A stretch of DNA of 64,000 nucleotides from Seonamhaeicola sp. (GTDB taxonomy: Bacteria; Bacteroidota; Bacteroidia; Flavobacteriales; Flavobacteriaceae), in NCBI RefSeq assembly GCF_028281565.1, contig NZ_JANQJQ010000005.1:124001-188000 (forward strand). The letters are read 5' to 3'. Below, one piece after another: positions 8,425 through 17,275 of this stretch. Below the pieces are notes generated by a model, which was given only the letters and a program-made list of their open reading frames with translations, was not told where the DNA came from and did no database searches. The translations under genes were made by a program, and so were the position numbers. How positions within the stretch are numbered: the first letter of the stretch is position 1; every line of letters begins with the position of its first letter.

Positions 8425-10182
8425 ATGAAATCACATCATTCATGGTTTAAAAGGGGTATACTTTTATGGGGCCTTTTATTAGTTAGCAGTATTAGTTTGT
8501 CTCAGGACAAAGTTGAAGAAATAGATAAACTAGTTGGTAAATATGCCGAATACGGAAAATTTAACGGCTCTGTTTTAGTGGCAGATCAGGGGCAGGTTAT
8601 TTACAAAAAGGGGTTTGGCATGGCCAATATGGAATGGGATATTCCTAATCAGTCCAACACAAAACACAGGATAGGATCTATTACCAAACAGTTCACCGCC
8701 ATGCTTATTCTACAATTAGCAGCGGATGGTAAATTAGATTTGCAAGCCCCCATTACAACCTACTTACCGGATTACCCAAAGACTACAGGAGGCAAAATAA
8801 CAACCCATCACTTATTGACGCATACGTCAGGGATTCCCAACTACACAGCCTTTCCGGGATTTATGAAAAATGATACCAGGGACCCTTACGAACCGGAAGC
8901 CTTTGTTGAAAAGTTTGCCAATAAAGACCTGGATTTTGAACCGGGAGCGCGTTTCAGCTACAGCAATTCCGGATATTTCCTTTTAGGGGTGATTGTTGAA
9001 AAGCTAACCGGTAAGACCTATGAAGACCTGCTTCAGGAAAAGATATTTACACCCCTGAACATGCAGGATACCGGATATGACCATCACGGAGATATTATAA
9101 AGAACAGGGCTACAGGTTATGAAAAACGGGGAAATACCTATGTTAATTCCAGGTACCTGGATATGTCCATTCCATATGCGGCAGGCTCTATGTATTCAAC
9201 CGTTGAGGACCTGTATCTGTGGGATCAGGCCTTGTACACCAATAAACTATTGCCACAAGAATTTATGGACCTGTATTTTAAACCCTATATCAAGGCTTTT
9301 GGTAATAATCATTATGCTTATGGTTGGGGGGTTGGCTATGATCGCATTGGAACCTCCAAGGACAGCATTTATGTGATTCAGCATGGCGGTGGTATTAACG
9401 GTTTTAACACCATCATTTCCAGGGCCACTTCAGATAAGTCCTTGGTCGTGTTATTTAGTAATACCGGCGGTGCCCCTCTGAATCAGATGACGCGTTCCAT
9501 AAGGGGTATTTTAAATGACAAAGATTATAATATGCCTAAAAAGTCAGTGGCTACAGAGGTCTTAGAGGTGATCCGAAGTAAAGGGATTGACGCCGGCATT
9601 GCAAGGTATCATGACATTAAAGATTCCAAATCGTTTAGTTTAAATGAAAGGGAGATGAATGGTATTGGATACCAGCTTTTACAATCTGATAAAGCAGAGG
9701 AAGCAGCCAAGGTGTTTAAATTAAATATAGAGGCCTTTCCGGAATCCTCTAACGTGTATGATAGTTATGCCGAGGCTTTAATGACATTAGGACAAAATGA
9801 AGGCGCAATAGAGAATTATAAGAAGTCGGTCTCCATGGATCCCAGTAATACAGCCGCTATTGAACACTTAAAGAAACTTGGTGCCGATGTCAGCGAATTT
9901 GAAAAAGAGATCACAATAACCGATACTGTTTTAGAAAGTTATGTGGGTAAATACCAGCTCATGCCTAACTTCATCATTACCGTTACCAAAGTGGACAAAC
10001 AAATGAAAGCCCAGGCTACGGGGCAACCTCAGTTTGATATATTTCCGAAATCTGAAAACGAATTTTACCTGAAAGTGGTGAAGGCACAAATCACTTTTAA
10101 TAAAAATGAGGAGGGACATATTGAAAGCCTTACCTTGTTACAAGGCGGACAAAAAATTACGGGTAAACGTATGGTTGAATGA
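8425..10182 (+). CDS. Class C beta-lactamase-like serine hydrolase with TPR region
   Basis: A 585-residue exported protein: signal peptide (about 1-27), a beta-lactamase/transpeptidase-like domain (about 30-360), a TPR-like helical region (about 405-480) and a C-terminal lipocalin-like extension (about 490-585). Catalytic motifs are visible: SITK (S-x-x-K), YSN (Y-x-N) and HGGG replacing KTG. Such proteins are usually D-aminopeptidase or esterase-type enzymes rather than antibiotic-resistance genes. It ends at a strong terminator, and 130 bp separates it from the previous gene, so it is probably monocistronic. Confidence 0.88.
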   Translation: MKSHHSWFKRGILLWGLLLVSSISLSQDKVEEIDKLVGKYAEYGKFNGSVLVADQGQVIYKKGFGMANMEWDIPNQSNTKHRIGSITKQFTAMLILQLAADGKLDLQAPITTYLPDYPKTTGGKITTHHLLTHTSGIPNYTAFPGFMKNDTRDPYEPEAFVEKFANKDLDFEPGARFSYSNSGYFLLGVIVEKLTGKTYEDLLQEKIFTPLNMQDTGYDHHGDIIKNRATGYEKRGNTYVNSRYLDMSIPYAAGSMYSTVEDLYLWDQALYTNKLLPQEFMDLYFKPYIKAFGNNHYAYGWGVGYDRIGTSKDSIYVIQHGGGINGFNTIISRATSDKSLVVLFSNTGGAPLNQMTRSIRGILNDKDYNMPKKSVATEVLEVIRSKGIDAGIARYHDIKDSKSFSLNEREMNGIGYQLLQSDKAEEAAKVFKLNIEAFPESSNVYDSYAEALMTLGQNEGAIENYKKSVSMDPSNTAAIEHLKKLGADVSEFEKEITITDTVLESYVGKYQLMPNFIITVTKVDKQMKAQATGQPQFDIFPKSENEFYLKVVKAQITFNKNEEGHIESLTLLQGGQKITGKRMVE

Positions 10183-10209
10183 TCGGGATTTACTTAGCAA
10201 AAGTAACAT

Positions 10210-10243
10210 AAACACTTTCCTTTATGGAAGGTGTTTTTTTTGT
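10210..10243 (+). terminator. Intrinsic terminator
   Basis: Inverted repeat AACACTTTCC (10211-10220) and GGAAGGTGTT (10226-10235), one G-U pair, 5-nt loop, followed by a run of T. It closes the serine-hydrolase transcript. Confidence 0.9.
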
Positions 10244-10384
10244 TTATAGCTACTCAAAAATTACGTATATCTACGTATTGATTTTCCAGTGATAAAACTT
10301 TAAATTTCAGTTGTATGCGCTGAATCTATTTTTAGTATTGAAACGAACTTTATCCTAAATCGTTAACATTCATTTAAATAATCT

Positions 10385-11278
10385 ATGATGGAAATTACAA
10401 TAACTGAAAAAATTAGAAAGGCAACTTACCCAAAAGAAGACAACCGTTTTAACCTGGCTATGATTGCAGGCATACCAATTGCAATCATAGGTTTAATACT
10501 GACTATTGCTTCTTTTGGATTAATATTAATATATGTAGGGATCATTGTGTTTATTGTTTGGTTTTCTCTGAGCATTGCAAAAATGCACCTTATTGGTAAT
10601 TCTGTAAAAGTGTCCAACCATAATTTCCCCGAGATACTCAAGATCTATTCGGAAGTGAAAGAAGCCTTATCTTATACTAAAGACATTCAGATCTATATAG
10701 TTGAAGAAGGTTCCGTAAATGCCTTCCTGGCTAAATTCTTTAAGACCCGGTTTATTGTGTTAAATTCTGAATTGGTTAAAGATATGATATCCAATGATGA
10801 TCAGCGTATTCAAATGAAATGGATTATTGCCCGGTTTATTGGAGCACTAAAGGCAAAACACTTTAGAACCACTATATTGAGATTGATCTTTGAAAATATA
10901 GAAAAGATCAAAATATTTAATTTTTTCCTTTTGCCTTACGAAAGAGCCACGCAGTACACGGGGGATAATATCGGAATGATGGTAACACAAAATGTGGAAC
11001 AGTCCATTATTGCATTTAATAAGTTAATGGTAGGAAATGATCTGTCATTTAAAATACAATTTAAAGGTATATTGGAACAGGGCCGTGATTTAAAGCATAG
11101 TCCTTTCTTTGCATTTATGGCCAGAGCTTTTTCGTCTCATCCGCATTTGGTAAGTCGTTATTTAAACTTGTTGGCCTATGCGAGCAAGGAATTTCCCGAA
11201 CAATTTGAAAATTACATTACAAATTTTGATAACGAGACAAAACATAACCTATTCAGGATATTGCCTTACTATGGGTGA
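10385..11278 (+). CDS. M48-like membrane protein with lost catalytic residues
   Basis: A 297-residue protein with two N-terminal transmembrane helices (about 22-64) and a soluble domain laid out like an M48 (HtpX-type) peptidase: IYIVEEGSVNAFLAKF where M48 enzymes have their Asn-Ala-Phe segment, then a helix where HExxH should be. The motif region reads A149-R150-F-I-G-A154-L-K-A-K-H, so both histidines and the glutamate are gone. The third-ligand segment (normally E-Y-x-A-D) is Q190-Y-T-G-D. I infer a catalytically dead M48 relative. Translation could start at 10385 or 10388. No operon partner. Confidence 0.65.
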   Translation: MMEITITEKIRKATYPKEDNRFNLAMIAGIPIAIIGLILTIASFGLILIYVGIIVFIVWFSLSIAKMHLIGNSVKVSNHNFPEILKIYSEVKEALSYTKDIQIYIVEEGSVNAFLAKFFKTRFIVLNSELVKDMISNDDQRIQMKWIIARFIGALKAKHFRTTILRLIFENIEKIKIFNFFLLPYERATQYTGDNIGMMVTQNVEQSIIAFNKLMVGNDLSFKIQFKGILEQGRDLKHSPFFAFMARAFSSHPHLVSRYLNLLAYASKEFPEQFENYITNFDNETKHNLFRILPYYG

Positions 11279-11298
11279 GATATAATGATGCGCATTTT

Positions 11299-11871
11299 TT
11301 AAAACCCTTCAAAAACATGTGCTTTGATCCCGTGCCATTCCTCTTTTAAAATGCCATAGCAACAGGTATTACGTTTAAAACCGTCAGGCATAAGGGTATC
11401 CTTTCGTAAAATACCTTCCAGTTTGGCGTCCAGTTTTTCAACCGCTTTCCTGGAACGCAGGTTGCGTTCATCCACTCTAAATTCAACTTTGTCAAACTTT
11501 AGGGTTTCAAAAGCATATTGCAACATTAAGAATTTCACGTGTTTATTAAGCCTTGTACCCTGAAACGCGCGCCCGATCCAGGTCCAACCTATATGTAGTA
11601 CTTTGCTGTGTCGGTTCATGTGTCCGAAACGGGTACAACCGGCATAGGCATTGGCCTGTTTGTCAAATATTATAAACGGTATAGCGGTTCGGTTATAATA
11701 GTCGTCAACTGCCGTTTGCACATAAGCTTTTAAATCTTCCGGTGTATCAATTTTACCGGGCGAGTATTGCACCAGGTCAGGTTCCCGGGCAATATCCATT
11801 AGCTTTTTATAATTACTCATACCCAATAAGGTGAGTTTTACACGATTATCTTCAAGGGTTGGTATAGTCAT
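11299..11871 (-). CDS. GNAT-family N-acetyltransferase (RimJ/RimL type)
   Basis: A 190-residue acetyltransferase. The fold elements are recognisable: N-terminal strand VKLTLLGMSNYKKLMDIA, central beta strands around GCTRFGHM and LHIGWTWIG, an acetyl-CoA-binding segment GTRLNKHVKFLMLQYAFE and the KVEFRVDERNLRSRKAVEKL block typical of RimJ/RimL proteins. It would transfer acetyl from acetyl-CoA to an amine; the substrate is unknown. It converges with the M48-like gene 20 bp away and has no same-strand partner. Confidence 0.9.
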   Translation of the reverse strand: MTIPTLEDNRVKLTLLGMSNYKKLMDIAREPDLVQYSPGKIDTPEDLKAYVQTAVDDYYNRTAIPFIIFDKQANAYAGCTRFGHMNRHSKVLHIGWTWIGRAFQGTRLNKHVKFLMLQYAFETLKFDKVEFRVDERNLRSRKAVEKLDAKLEGILRKDTLMPDGFKRNTCCYGILKEEWHGIKAHVFEGF

Positions 11872-11918
11872 ACAATTATTGTTTCGTCAGTTCGAGTGTT
11901 CCGATACAATCGGAATGT

Positions 11919-11935
11919 ACTTCGACAAGCTCAGT
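11919..11935. repeat. Short dispersed repeat, copy 1 (inverse of 12745-12761)
   Basis: ACTTCGACAAGCTCAGT is the exact reverse complement of a 17-mer inside the isochorismate synthase gene. It lies in the gap between the GNAT and thioesterase genes next to other partly palindromic sequence (CCGATACAATCGG). Sequences of this TGAGC-GTCGAAG kind are common dispersed intergenic repeats in Bacteroidota. Confidence 0.6.
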
Positions 11936-12061
11936 ATAAAATCGAGAACTTTTAAATAGGGGCTTGTAGATACTATTTTCTAAAGAAAATCACTCGAAGT
12001 GACCTCATCATTACTGTATCATTTTGTATTTTTGTTTGCAATTTTAAAAGTAGTTATTTCT

Positions 12062-12487
12062 ATGCAATTATCTAAAGAAGTTATGATAGAGCGATTTCGG
12101 GAGATGACAAGAGGCACCTTGATAGAAACGCTTAATATTGAAATGGTTGACTTTGATGATGACTTTTTAATTTTAAAAATGCCCGTGACTCCAAAAGTAC
12201 ATCAGCCGGATGGCGTATTGCATGGTGGTGCCACCGTGGCCTTAGCTGAAACCACCGGTAGTTTTGCAGCGGAGTTGTTGCTGGACACCAAACAGTTTTT
12301 TGTACGTGGTATAGAGATTTCAGCTAATCATGTAAAAAGTGTGCGTAGCGGCCATGTATATGCCAAAGCTACGTTTATTCATAAAGGGCGTACCACACAA
12401 CTGTTTGAAATCAGAGTGACCAATGATGACGATCATTTGATCTCATTATGTAAATTAACTACTGTTTCACTTCCAAGAACCAAATAA
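12062..12487 (+). CDS. PaaI-family hotdog thioesterase
   Basis: A 141-residue protein using the ATG at 12062 (the frame is open from 11999, but the upstream codons are unlike the family and a TATTTTTG -7-like box lies at 12027-12034). The PaaI/4HBT signature LHGGATVALAETTGS is present around residues 51-65. It would hydrolyse an acyl-CoA thioester. Directly upstream (5 bp) of isochorismate synthase and before menD, it is a good candidate for the DHNA-CoA thioesterase of menaquinone synthesis, although that enzyme role is inferred from context only. Confidence 0.85.
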   Translation: MQLSKEVMIERFREMTRGTLIETLNIEMVDFDDDFLILKMPVTPKVHQPDGVLHGGATVALAETTGSFAAELLLDTKQFFVRGIEISANHVKSVRSGHVYAKATFIHKGRTTQLFEIRVTNDDDHLISLCKLTTVSLPRTK

Positions 12488-12492
12488 ACCAC

Positions 12493-13632
12493 ATGACATT
12501 GGAAGATTTTTTTAAGCGTATTGCAATACAGTACGAGCAGCAATTACCGTTTGTAGTTTACAGAAAGCCCAATAAAACTGAGGTTAAAGGGATACTGCAA
12601 CAAACGTCCGATTTACATTTTACTACTGATTTTACTGAAAAGGGCTTTGTGTTTTCACCGTTTGATGACAGGGAAGACACCGTTTTAATGCCTTTGGAAA
12701 TCTCAGAATCCATAAGAATTTCGTCTGTCATTCCGGAGTATCATACTGAGCTTGTCGAAGTGAAGGCAGGAATCCACTTAAAAGCTATTGAAACTGATTC
12801 AGAAGGGAAGGAACACCACATCAACCTGGTTAAAAAAGGAGTGGAAGCCATTAAAAATGATGCCTTTAAAAAAGTGGTGTTGTCCAGACAGGAAGTAGTT
12901 GCTCTTTCCGAAGCGAATCCGGTTACTATTTTTCAAAAATTATTAGGGAAATATGCCTCGGCATTTGTGTATTGCTGGTATCACCCTAAAGTAGGGTTGT
13001 GGTTAGGCGCCACTCCCGAAACGCTTATAAAGATTGAAGGCAATCGGTTTTCAATTATGGCGTTGGCAGGCACCCAGGATTATAACGGCACTTTGGATGT
13101 CGTTTGGCAAAACAAAGAAAAGCAGGAACAGAAGTTTGTAACCGATTTTATTGTGGATAGTCTGGAACCTTCAGCAGAAAGTATTAAAGTATCGGATACC
13201 AATACCGTTAAAGCAGGTAATTTGCTGCATTTAAAAACCATGATCTCGGCTCAGTTAAAACCGGATTCTAATTTACAAAAAGTACTCTCTGCTATTCATC
13301 CAACACCGGCCGTTTGTGGTTTGCCAAAGCAAACGACCAAAGATTTTATATTAGAGCATGAAAACTACAATCGGGAATTCTACACTGGTTTTTTAGGCGA
13401 ACTGAATTTAAAGACGGTGGCGTCTCCACGTTCCGGCAAACGAAATATAGAGAACAGGGCCTACGCCTTTAATAGAAGCAGTACCCAATTGTATGTGAAC
13501 TTGCGTTGCATGCAATTAAAAGATGCTAAGGCTATAATATATGTCGGAGGCGGTATTACCCAAAGCTCGGATGCTGAAAAGGAATGGCAGGAAACGGTGT
13601 CGAAGTCTCTGGTTATTAAAAGTGTCCTGTAG
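12493..13632 (+). CDS. menF: Isochorismate synthase (menaquinone pathway)
   Basis: A 379-residue chorismate-binding enzyme. The conserved C-terminal domain is clear: KKVVLSR, the GATPETL motif, ALAGTQ, HPTPAVCGLPK and YTGFLGEL, ending YVGGGITQSSDAEKEW. It isomerises chorismate to isochorismate, the first committed step to menaquinone, and sits 5 bp after the thioesterase and upstream of menD. An oddity: residues about 83-92 (around YHTELVEVKAG) are encoded by a copy of a dispersed intergenic repeat (12745-12761), suggesting an in-frame repeat insertion. The N-terminal domain is variable in the family, so the insertion may be harmless. Confidence 0.9.
   Translation: MTLEDFFKRIAIQYEQQLPFVVYRKPNKTEVKGILQQTSDLHFTTDFTEKGFVFSPFDDREDTVLMPLEISESIRISSVIPEYHTELVEVKAGIHLKAIETDSEGKEHHINLVKKGVEAIKNDAFKKVVLSRQEVVALSEANPVTIFQKLLGKYASAFVYCWYHPKVGLWLGATPETLIKIEGNRFSIMALAGTQDYNGTLDVVWQNKEKQEQKFVTDFIVDSLEPSAESIKVSDTNTVKAGNLLHLKTMISAQLKPDSNLQKVLSAIHPTPAVCGLPKQTTKDFILEHENYNREFYTGFLGELNLKTVASPRSGKRNIENRAYAFNRSSTQLYVNLRCMQLKDAKAIIYVGGGITQSSDAEKEWQETVSKSLVIKSVL
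12745..12761. repeat. Short dispersed repeat, copy 2, inside menF
   Basis: ACTGAGCTTGTCGAAGT, exact inverse of 11919-11935, lies in frame within the isochorismate synthase gene and is flanked by ATTCCGGAGTAT and GAAGGCAGGAATCC. A related sequence, CCTTGAGCGCAGTCGAAAGG, occurs at 17332-17351 between the CvfB-type and GH16 genes. Confidence 0.6.
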
Positions 13633-14044
13633 CTTGGAGAAAGAAGCCTGAAGACGGAAGGTAGAAGTTAGAAGCTGGGAGTTGGAAGTTGGAATATCTT
13701 GGAGACCTTGCGTCTTTGTGAGGGAATTCAGTTGGCAGTCGCAGTATTCAGTAGGCAGTTGCGACCCCACGTTTTGTTTGAAATTTGAAATTTAGTCCCG
13801 TTAGCTATCGGGATTGTTATTTGAAACCTTGGCGCCTTTGCGTCTTCGCGAGAGGATTCAAGACCAGTGACCGAAGACAGAAGTTGGAATTTGGGTTTTG
13901 TGATTTGAGATTTAAGACGGCTTGGAGTCTTTGCGTCTTAGCGAGGGAATTCAGTTGGCAGTCGAAGCCCGGAAAATTGTATTGAGAAGTCATGCGGTGA
14001 TTTTACACGGATTTCTTACTTTAGCAGTTATATTTATAAGTATA
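13633..14044. repeat. Gene-free spacer filled with degenerate repeats
   Basis: This 412-bp gap between menF and menD contains three copies of one degenerate unit with core TTGCGTCTTnGCGAG: 13698-13741, 13824-13860 and 13921-13964. The first and third copies are 44 bp long and nearly identical, both continuing into GGGAATTCAGTTGGCAGTCG. Related fragments recur at about 16344-16365 and 16400-16420. Between the copies are short purine-rich runs such as GAAGTTGGAATT. No protein is convincing here. The menD frame is open back to 13922, but that part encodes repeat sequence. Confidence 0.7.
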
Positions 14045-15802
14045 ATGATATACCCAAAGATCCCTCTCGCACAAACGGTCATTCAACTATCAAAAGCTAA
14101 AGGCATTAAGCATATTGTGATCTCTCCAGGTAGCCGAAGTGCGCCCTTGACTATTGGTTTTACCAATGATGATCATTTTAAGTGTTACAGTATTGTAGAT
14201 GAGCGTTGTGCCGCTTTCTTCGCTTTGGGAATAGCCCAGCAGTTGCAGGAACCCACCGTGGTGGTATGTACTTCGGGCAGTGCCTTGTTGAATTATTATC
14301 CGGCCGTGGCCGAGGCCTATTATAGTGATATTCCGTTGGTAGTTATTTCGGCTGACAGGCCCAAACATTTAATTGGTGTGGGCGACGGGCAAACCATTAA
14401 CCAACCAAATGTTTTTGATAATCATATTCTTTATTCGGCAAATTTAAAACTAGATTTAAGAGAAGAAGAAGAAGATGAGGCAGCGGAGGAACTTCCTATT
14501 TTTAAGAACCTGGAGAACAAACTGGAAACCTTACTGGGCTTAAAACAATCCATTCAGGAGTTTAATGAATCGGAAATAAATAAAGCGATCAATGTGGCTT
14601 TGCAAAAGAGCGGCCCCGTACATATCAACGTGCCTTTTGATGAGCCCTTATACGAAAGGGTTGAAGCATTATCAGTTAATCCCGAGGTAGAACAGCCAAA
14701 AGAACGATTGCCAGAATTGGATCCGTCCATTCTAAACGATTGTATAGACGACTGGAACACAGCCAAACGGAAAATGATCCTGGTAGGTGTCAATCAACCT
14801 GATCAAATAGAGCAACAATGGCTGGATGCTTTGGCAAATGATGCCAGTGTGATGGTATTTACTGAAACGACATCGAATCTTCATCATGATGCCTTTTTTC
14901 CAAGTGTCGATAAGATTATTGCTCCATTGGATGATACAGGGTTTAAAAACCTGCAACCGGATATTCTTTTGACTTTTGGCGGACTCATTATTTCAAAGAA
15001 GATCAAGGCTTTCCTAAGAGCTTATAATCCCGGGCAACATTGGCATGTGGATGTTAAAAAAGCGAACGACACGTTTTTCAGTTTAAATAGATTTATAGAA
15101 ACACCGGCTAATTACTTTTTCTCTAAATTATTGCCGGATGCTAAAAACGTCCCAAGTGATTACAGGTCTGCCTGGGATGCTGTAAAAAACCATCGAAGAG
15201 CAAGGCATTCGGAATATCTTGATACTATTGCATTTACAGATTTAAAAGCCTTTGATAGTATTTTAAAGGCCATTCCTGATAATACCGTTTTACAACTTGG
15301 AAACAGCTCCACGGTACGGTATGTACAGCTGTTCAATATAAACAAAACACTGGAAGTATATTGTAACCGAGGTACCAGTGGTATAGACGGCAGTACTTCT
15401 ACAGCAGTAGGTTGTGCTGTGGTGGCCAATAAACAGGTAACGCTCATTTCTGGCGATTTAAGTTTCCTGTATGATAGCAATGGACTGTGGAATGATCATA
15501 TCCCCAATAACTTCAGGATCATCGTTATTAATAATCAGGGCGGTGGTATTTTCAGAATTTTACCGGGTCATAAGAATACAGAGAATTTCGACACTTATTT
15601 TGAAACCAACCATACCCTGACAGCAGCACACTTGTGCCACATGTTTGGGTTGGATTATAGTACGGCTTCAAACGATTCAGAATTAGAAGAAAGCCTGCAA
15701 ACCTTTTATTCCGAAGGAGATCGGCCCAAATTATTGGAGGTGTTTACACCCAAGCATTTGAATGATGAAGTGCTTTTAAACTATTTTAAATTTATCGGAT
15801 AA
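14045..15802 (+). CDS. menD: SEPHCHC synthase MenD
   Basis: A 585-residue thiamine-diphosphate enzyme that joins 2-oxoglutarate and isochorismate in menaquinone synthesis. I start it at the ATG at 14045 (MIYPKIPLAQ), where family similarity begins; the longer open frame runs into repeats. Landmarks: ISPGSRSAPLT at residues about 27-37, the ThDP glutamate region VDERCAAFFALG, TSGSALLNYYPAVAEA, the Asp/Asn metal-binding segment GDLSFLYDSNGLW and NNQGGGIFRILPG. Length is normal. It follows menF after the repeat-filled spacer, so co-transcription is uncertain. Confidence 0.95.
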   Translation: MIYPKIPLAQTVIQLSKAKGIKHIVISPGSRSAPLTIGFTNDDHFKCYSIVDERCAAFFALGIAQQLQEPTVVVCTSGSALLNYYPAVAEAYYSDIPLVVISADRPKHLIGVGDGQTINQPNVFDNHILYSANLKLDLREEEEDEAAEELPIFKNLENKLETLLGLKQSIQEFNESEINKAINVALQKSGPVHINVPFDEPLYERVEALSVNPEVEQPKERLPELDPSILNDCIDDWNTAKRKMILVGVNQPDQIEQQWLDALANDASVMVFTETTSNLHHDAFFPSVDKIIAPLDDTGFKNLQPDILLTFGGLIISKKIKAFLRAYNPGQHWHVDVKKANDTFFSLNRFIETPANYFFSKLLPDAKNVPSDYRSAWDAVKNHRRARHSEYLDTIAFTDLKAFDSILKAIPDNTVLQLGNSSTVRYVQLFNINKTLEVYCNRGTSGIDGSTSTAVGCAVVANKQVTLISGDLSFLYDSNGLWNDHIPNNFRIIVINNQGGGIFRILPGHKNTENFDTYFETNHTLTAAHLCHMFGLDYSTASNDSELEESLQTFYSEGDRPKLLEVFTPKHLNDEVLLNYFKFIG

Positions 15803-15897
15803 AAAAAAGACTTTGCGGAAAGTGCCGTGTCCAAAAAATGGTATCTTTAGAACAGCTATCAATAAAAATATTCATTAACAATTAAACAAGTATTATC

Positions 15898-16236
15898 ATG
15901 AATAAACGAGACGAACTCATTGCAAAATACGCTGCAGATTTAAAAGATAAATTCGGTGTTGATGCAGATATGGATTTGTTGACCAAAGTGACCATAGGTT
16001 GCGGCCCATCCATTTATAATGCAGATTCTTCTACGGTCTCAGGTTCGGATGAGTCTGAGTTAGAAACCGTAAAGAACAATTTCTTAATTAAAAAATTGGG
16101 TTTAAGTGCCGGTGATGATCTGGATGAAGGTATTGCTGCTATAATGGATCAGTATGGTCGGTCTAACAGAAGTAAATATCGTGTTGTAGTGTATTATTTG
16201 TTGACCAAGCATTTTGGTAAGGAATCAGCCTATTAG
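15898..16236 (+). CDS. DUF2853 family protein
   Basis: A 112-residue acidic cytoplasmic protein matching DUF2853 along its whole length: N-terminal helix MNKRDELIAKYAADLKDK, central helices around SELETVKNNFLIKKLG and C-terminal KYRVVVYYLLTKHFGK. No enzymatic residues are evident and the family has no known function. It is monocistronic: 95 bp from menD and followed by a strong terminator. Confidence 0.85.
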   Translation: MNKRDELIAKYAADLKDKFGVDADMDLLTKVTIGCGPSIYNADSSTVSGSDESELETVKNNFLIKKLGLSAGDDLDEGIAAIMDQYGRSNRSKYRVVVYYLLTKHFGKESAY

Positions 16237-16260
16237 GGATCTATCGTTCATTATATAGTC

Positions 16261-16290
16261 AAGCGCTGCCATTATCGTAGCGCTTTTTTC
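16261..16290 (+). terminator. Intrinsic terminator
   Basis: Arms AGCGCT (16262-16267) and AGCGCT (16279-16284), extended by the flanking A and T, followed immediately by six T. It ends the DUF2853 transcript. Confidence 0.85.
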
Positions 16291-16403
16291 TTGTCCTGAA
16301 TTTATTTCAGGATCTCACACCGAATTCATTTCAGTAATCTTTTTTGTGTCTTCGAGAGCCTCAGGCACCAATAGAACTTCTTTTTAATGCCTTTTCTAAT
16401 AGC

Positions 16404-16434
16404 TTTGCGCCTTTGCGAGATAGTTGTACCTTTG
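16404..16434 (+). promoter_or_regulatory. Bacteroidota-type promoter for the CvfB-like gene
   Basis: TTTG at 16404-16407, a 19-bp spacer, then TACCTTTG at 16427-16434, an exact TAnnTTTG box. The start codon follows only 4 nt later (16439), so the mRNA would be leaderless or nearly so. The promoter overlaps a degenerate TTTGCGCCTTTGCGAG repeat. Confidence 0.55.
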
Positions 16435-16438
16435 CCCG

Positions 16439-17275
16439 ATGATACAATTAGGGCAAATAAACACCTTGGAAATACTCCGTGAGACAGACCACGGCATTTA
16501 TCTGGTTGATGAGGAAAATAACGAAGTATTACTTCCAAATCGCTATGTACCGGAATCATTTAAAATTTGGGATAAAATAGACGTTTTTGTCTATTTGGAT
16601 AACGAGGAGCGCCTGGTTGCCACTACGGATGTCCCTTATATCATGTTGGGTGATTTTGCGTTGTTGCGCTGCAACCAGGTAAACGATTATGGCGCGTTTT
16701 TAGACTGGGGATTGGTCAAGGAATTATTTTGTCCGTTTAAAGAACAGGCCTTTAAAATGAAACCGGGTGGCTGGTATTTGGTGTATTGCTATTTAGACGA
16801 AAAAACCGAACGCTTAGCGGCTTCAAGTAAAACAAACCGGTTTTTAAGCAATAAAGACTTAACTGTTAAACCGTTTGATGAGGTAGATCTGATCGTCTCA
16901 CATCCCTCAGACATTGGTTGGAATGTTATCGTGAACAGGACCCATACCGGATTGATCTATAAGGATAATATATTTACCGATGTCAGTGTGGGCGATAAAC
17001 TGAAAGGGATTATTAAAAAGGTCCGTCCGGGAAATAAACTGGATATTACTTTGGGGCAAATAGGATACAGAAACATTGAGCCTAATGCCAAACGTGTTTT
17101 AGAAGCGCTGGAAGATAATAGCGGCTATATAAACCTTACGGACCGATCAGATCCGGAGGCCATTAAGGACCAATTGCAAATGAGTAAAAAGAGCTTTAAA
17201 AAAGCAGTGGGAACGCTATATAAACAGCGTAAAATTGAATTAAAACCTGATGGTATTTACCTTGTTAATTCCTGA
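16439..17275 (+). CDS. CvfB-type S1 RNA-binding protein
   Basis: A 278-residue protein starting at ATG 16439 (MIQLGQINTLEIL); the five extra codons upstream overlap the promoter. It consists of tandem S1-like OB folds (about 1-60, 65-130 and 140-210; e.g. DYGAFLDWGLVKELFCPFKEQ and TGLIYKDNIFTDVSVGDKLKG) and a C-terminal winged helix (about 220-278, ALEDNSGYINLTDRS). This is the architecture of CvfB/YitL proteins, RNA-binding regulators known from Firmicutes. The function in Bacteroidota is not established. Confidence 0.88.
   Translation: MIQLGQINTLEILRETDHGIYLVDEENNEVLLPNRYVPESFKIWDKIDVFVYLDNEERLVATTDVPYIMLGDFALLRCNQVNDYGAFLDWGLVKELFCPFKEQAFKMKPGGWYLVYCYLDEKTERLAASSKTNRFLSNKDLTVKPFDEVDLIVSHPSDIGWNVIVNRTHTGLIYKDNIFTDVSVGDKLKGIIKKVRPGNKLDITLGQIGYRNIEPNAKRVLEALEDNSGYINLTDRSDPEAIKDQLQMSKKSFKKAVGTLYKQRKIELKPDGIYLVNS

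Noticed and set aside
8425-10182. Antibiotic-resistance beta-lactamase
   Set aside because: The TPR and C-terminal extensions and HGGG in place of KTG point to an esterase or peptidase-type family member.
11901-11917. Reverse-strand TGTATCGG resembling the att core
   Set aside because: Only 8 bases match, it is in the opposite orientation, does not encode the Gly-Lys-stop part and belongs to a dispersed repeat.
11999-12061. Longer N-terminus for the PaaI thioesterase
   Set aside because: The extra codons overlap a -7-like box and are not family-like; ATG 12062 fits the usual length.
13922-14044. Longer N-terminus for MenD
   Set aside because: These codons are repeat sequence; MenD similarity begins at 14045.
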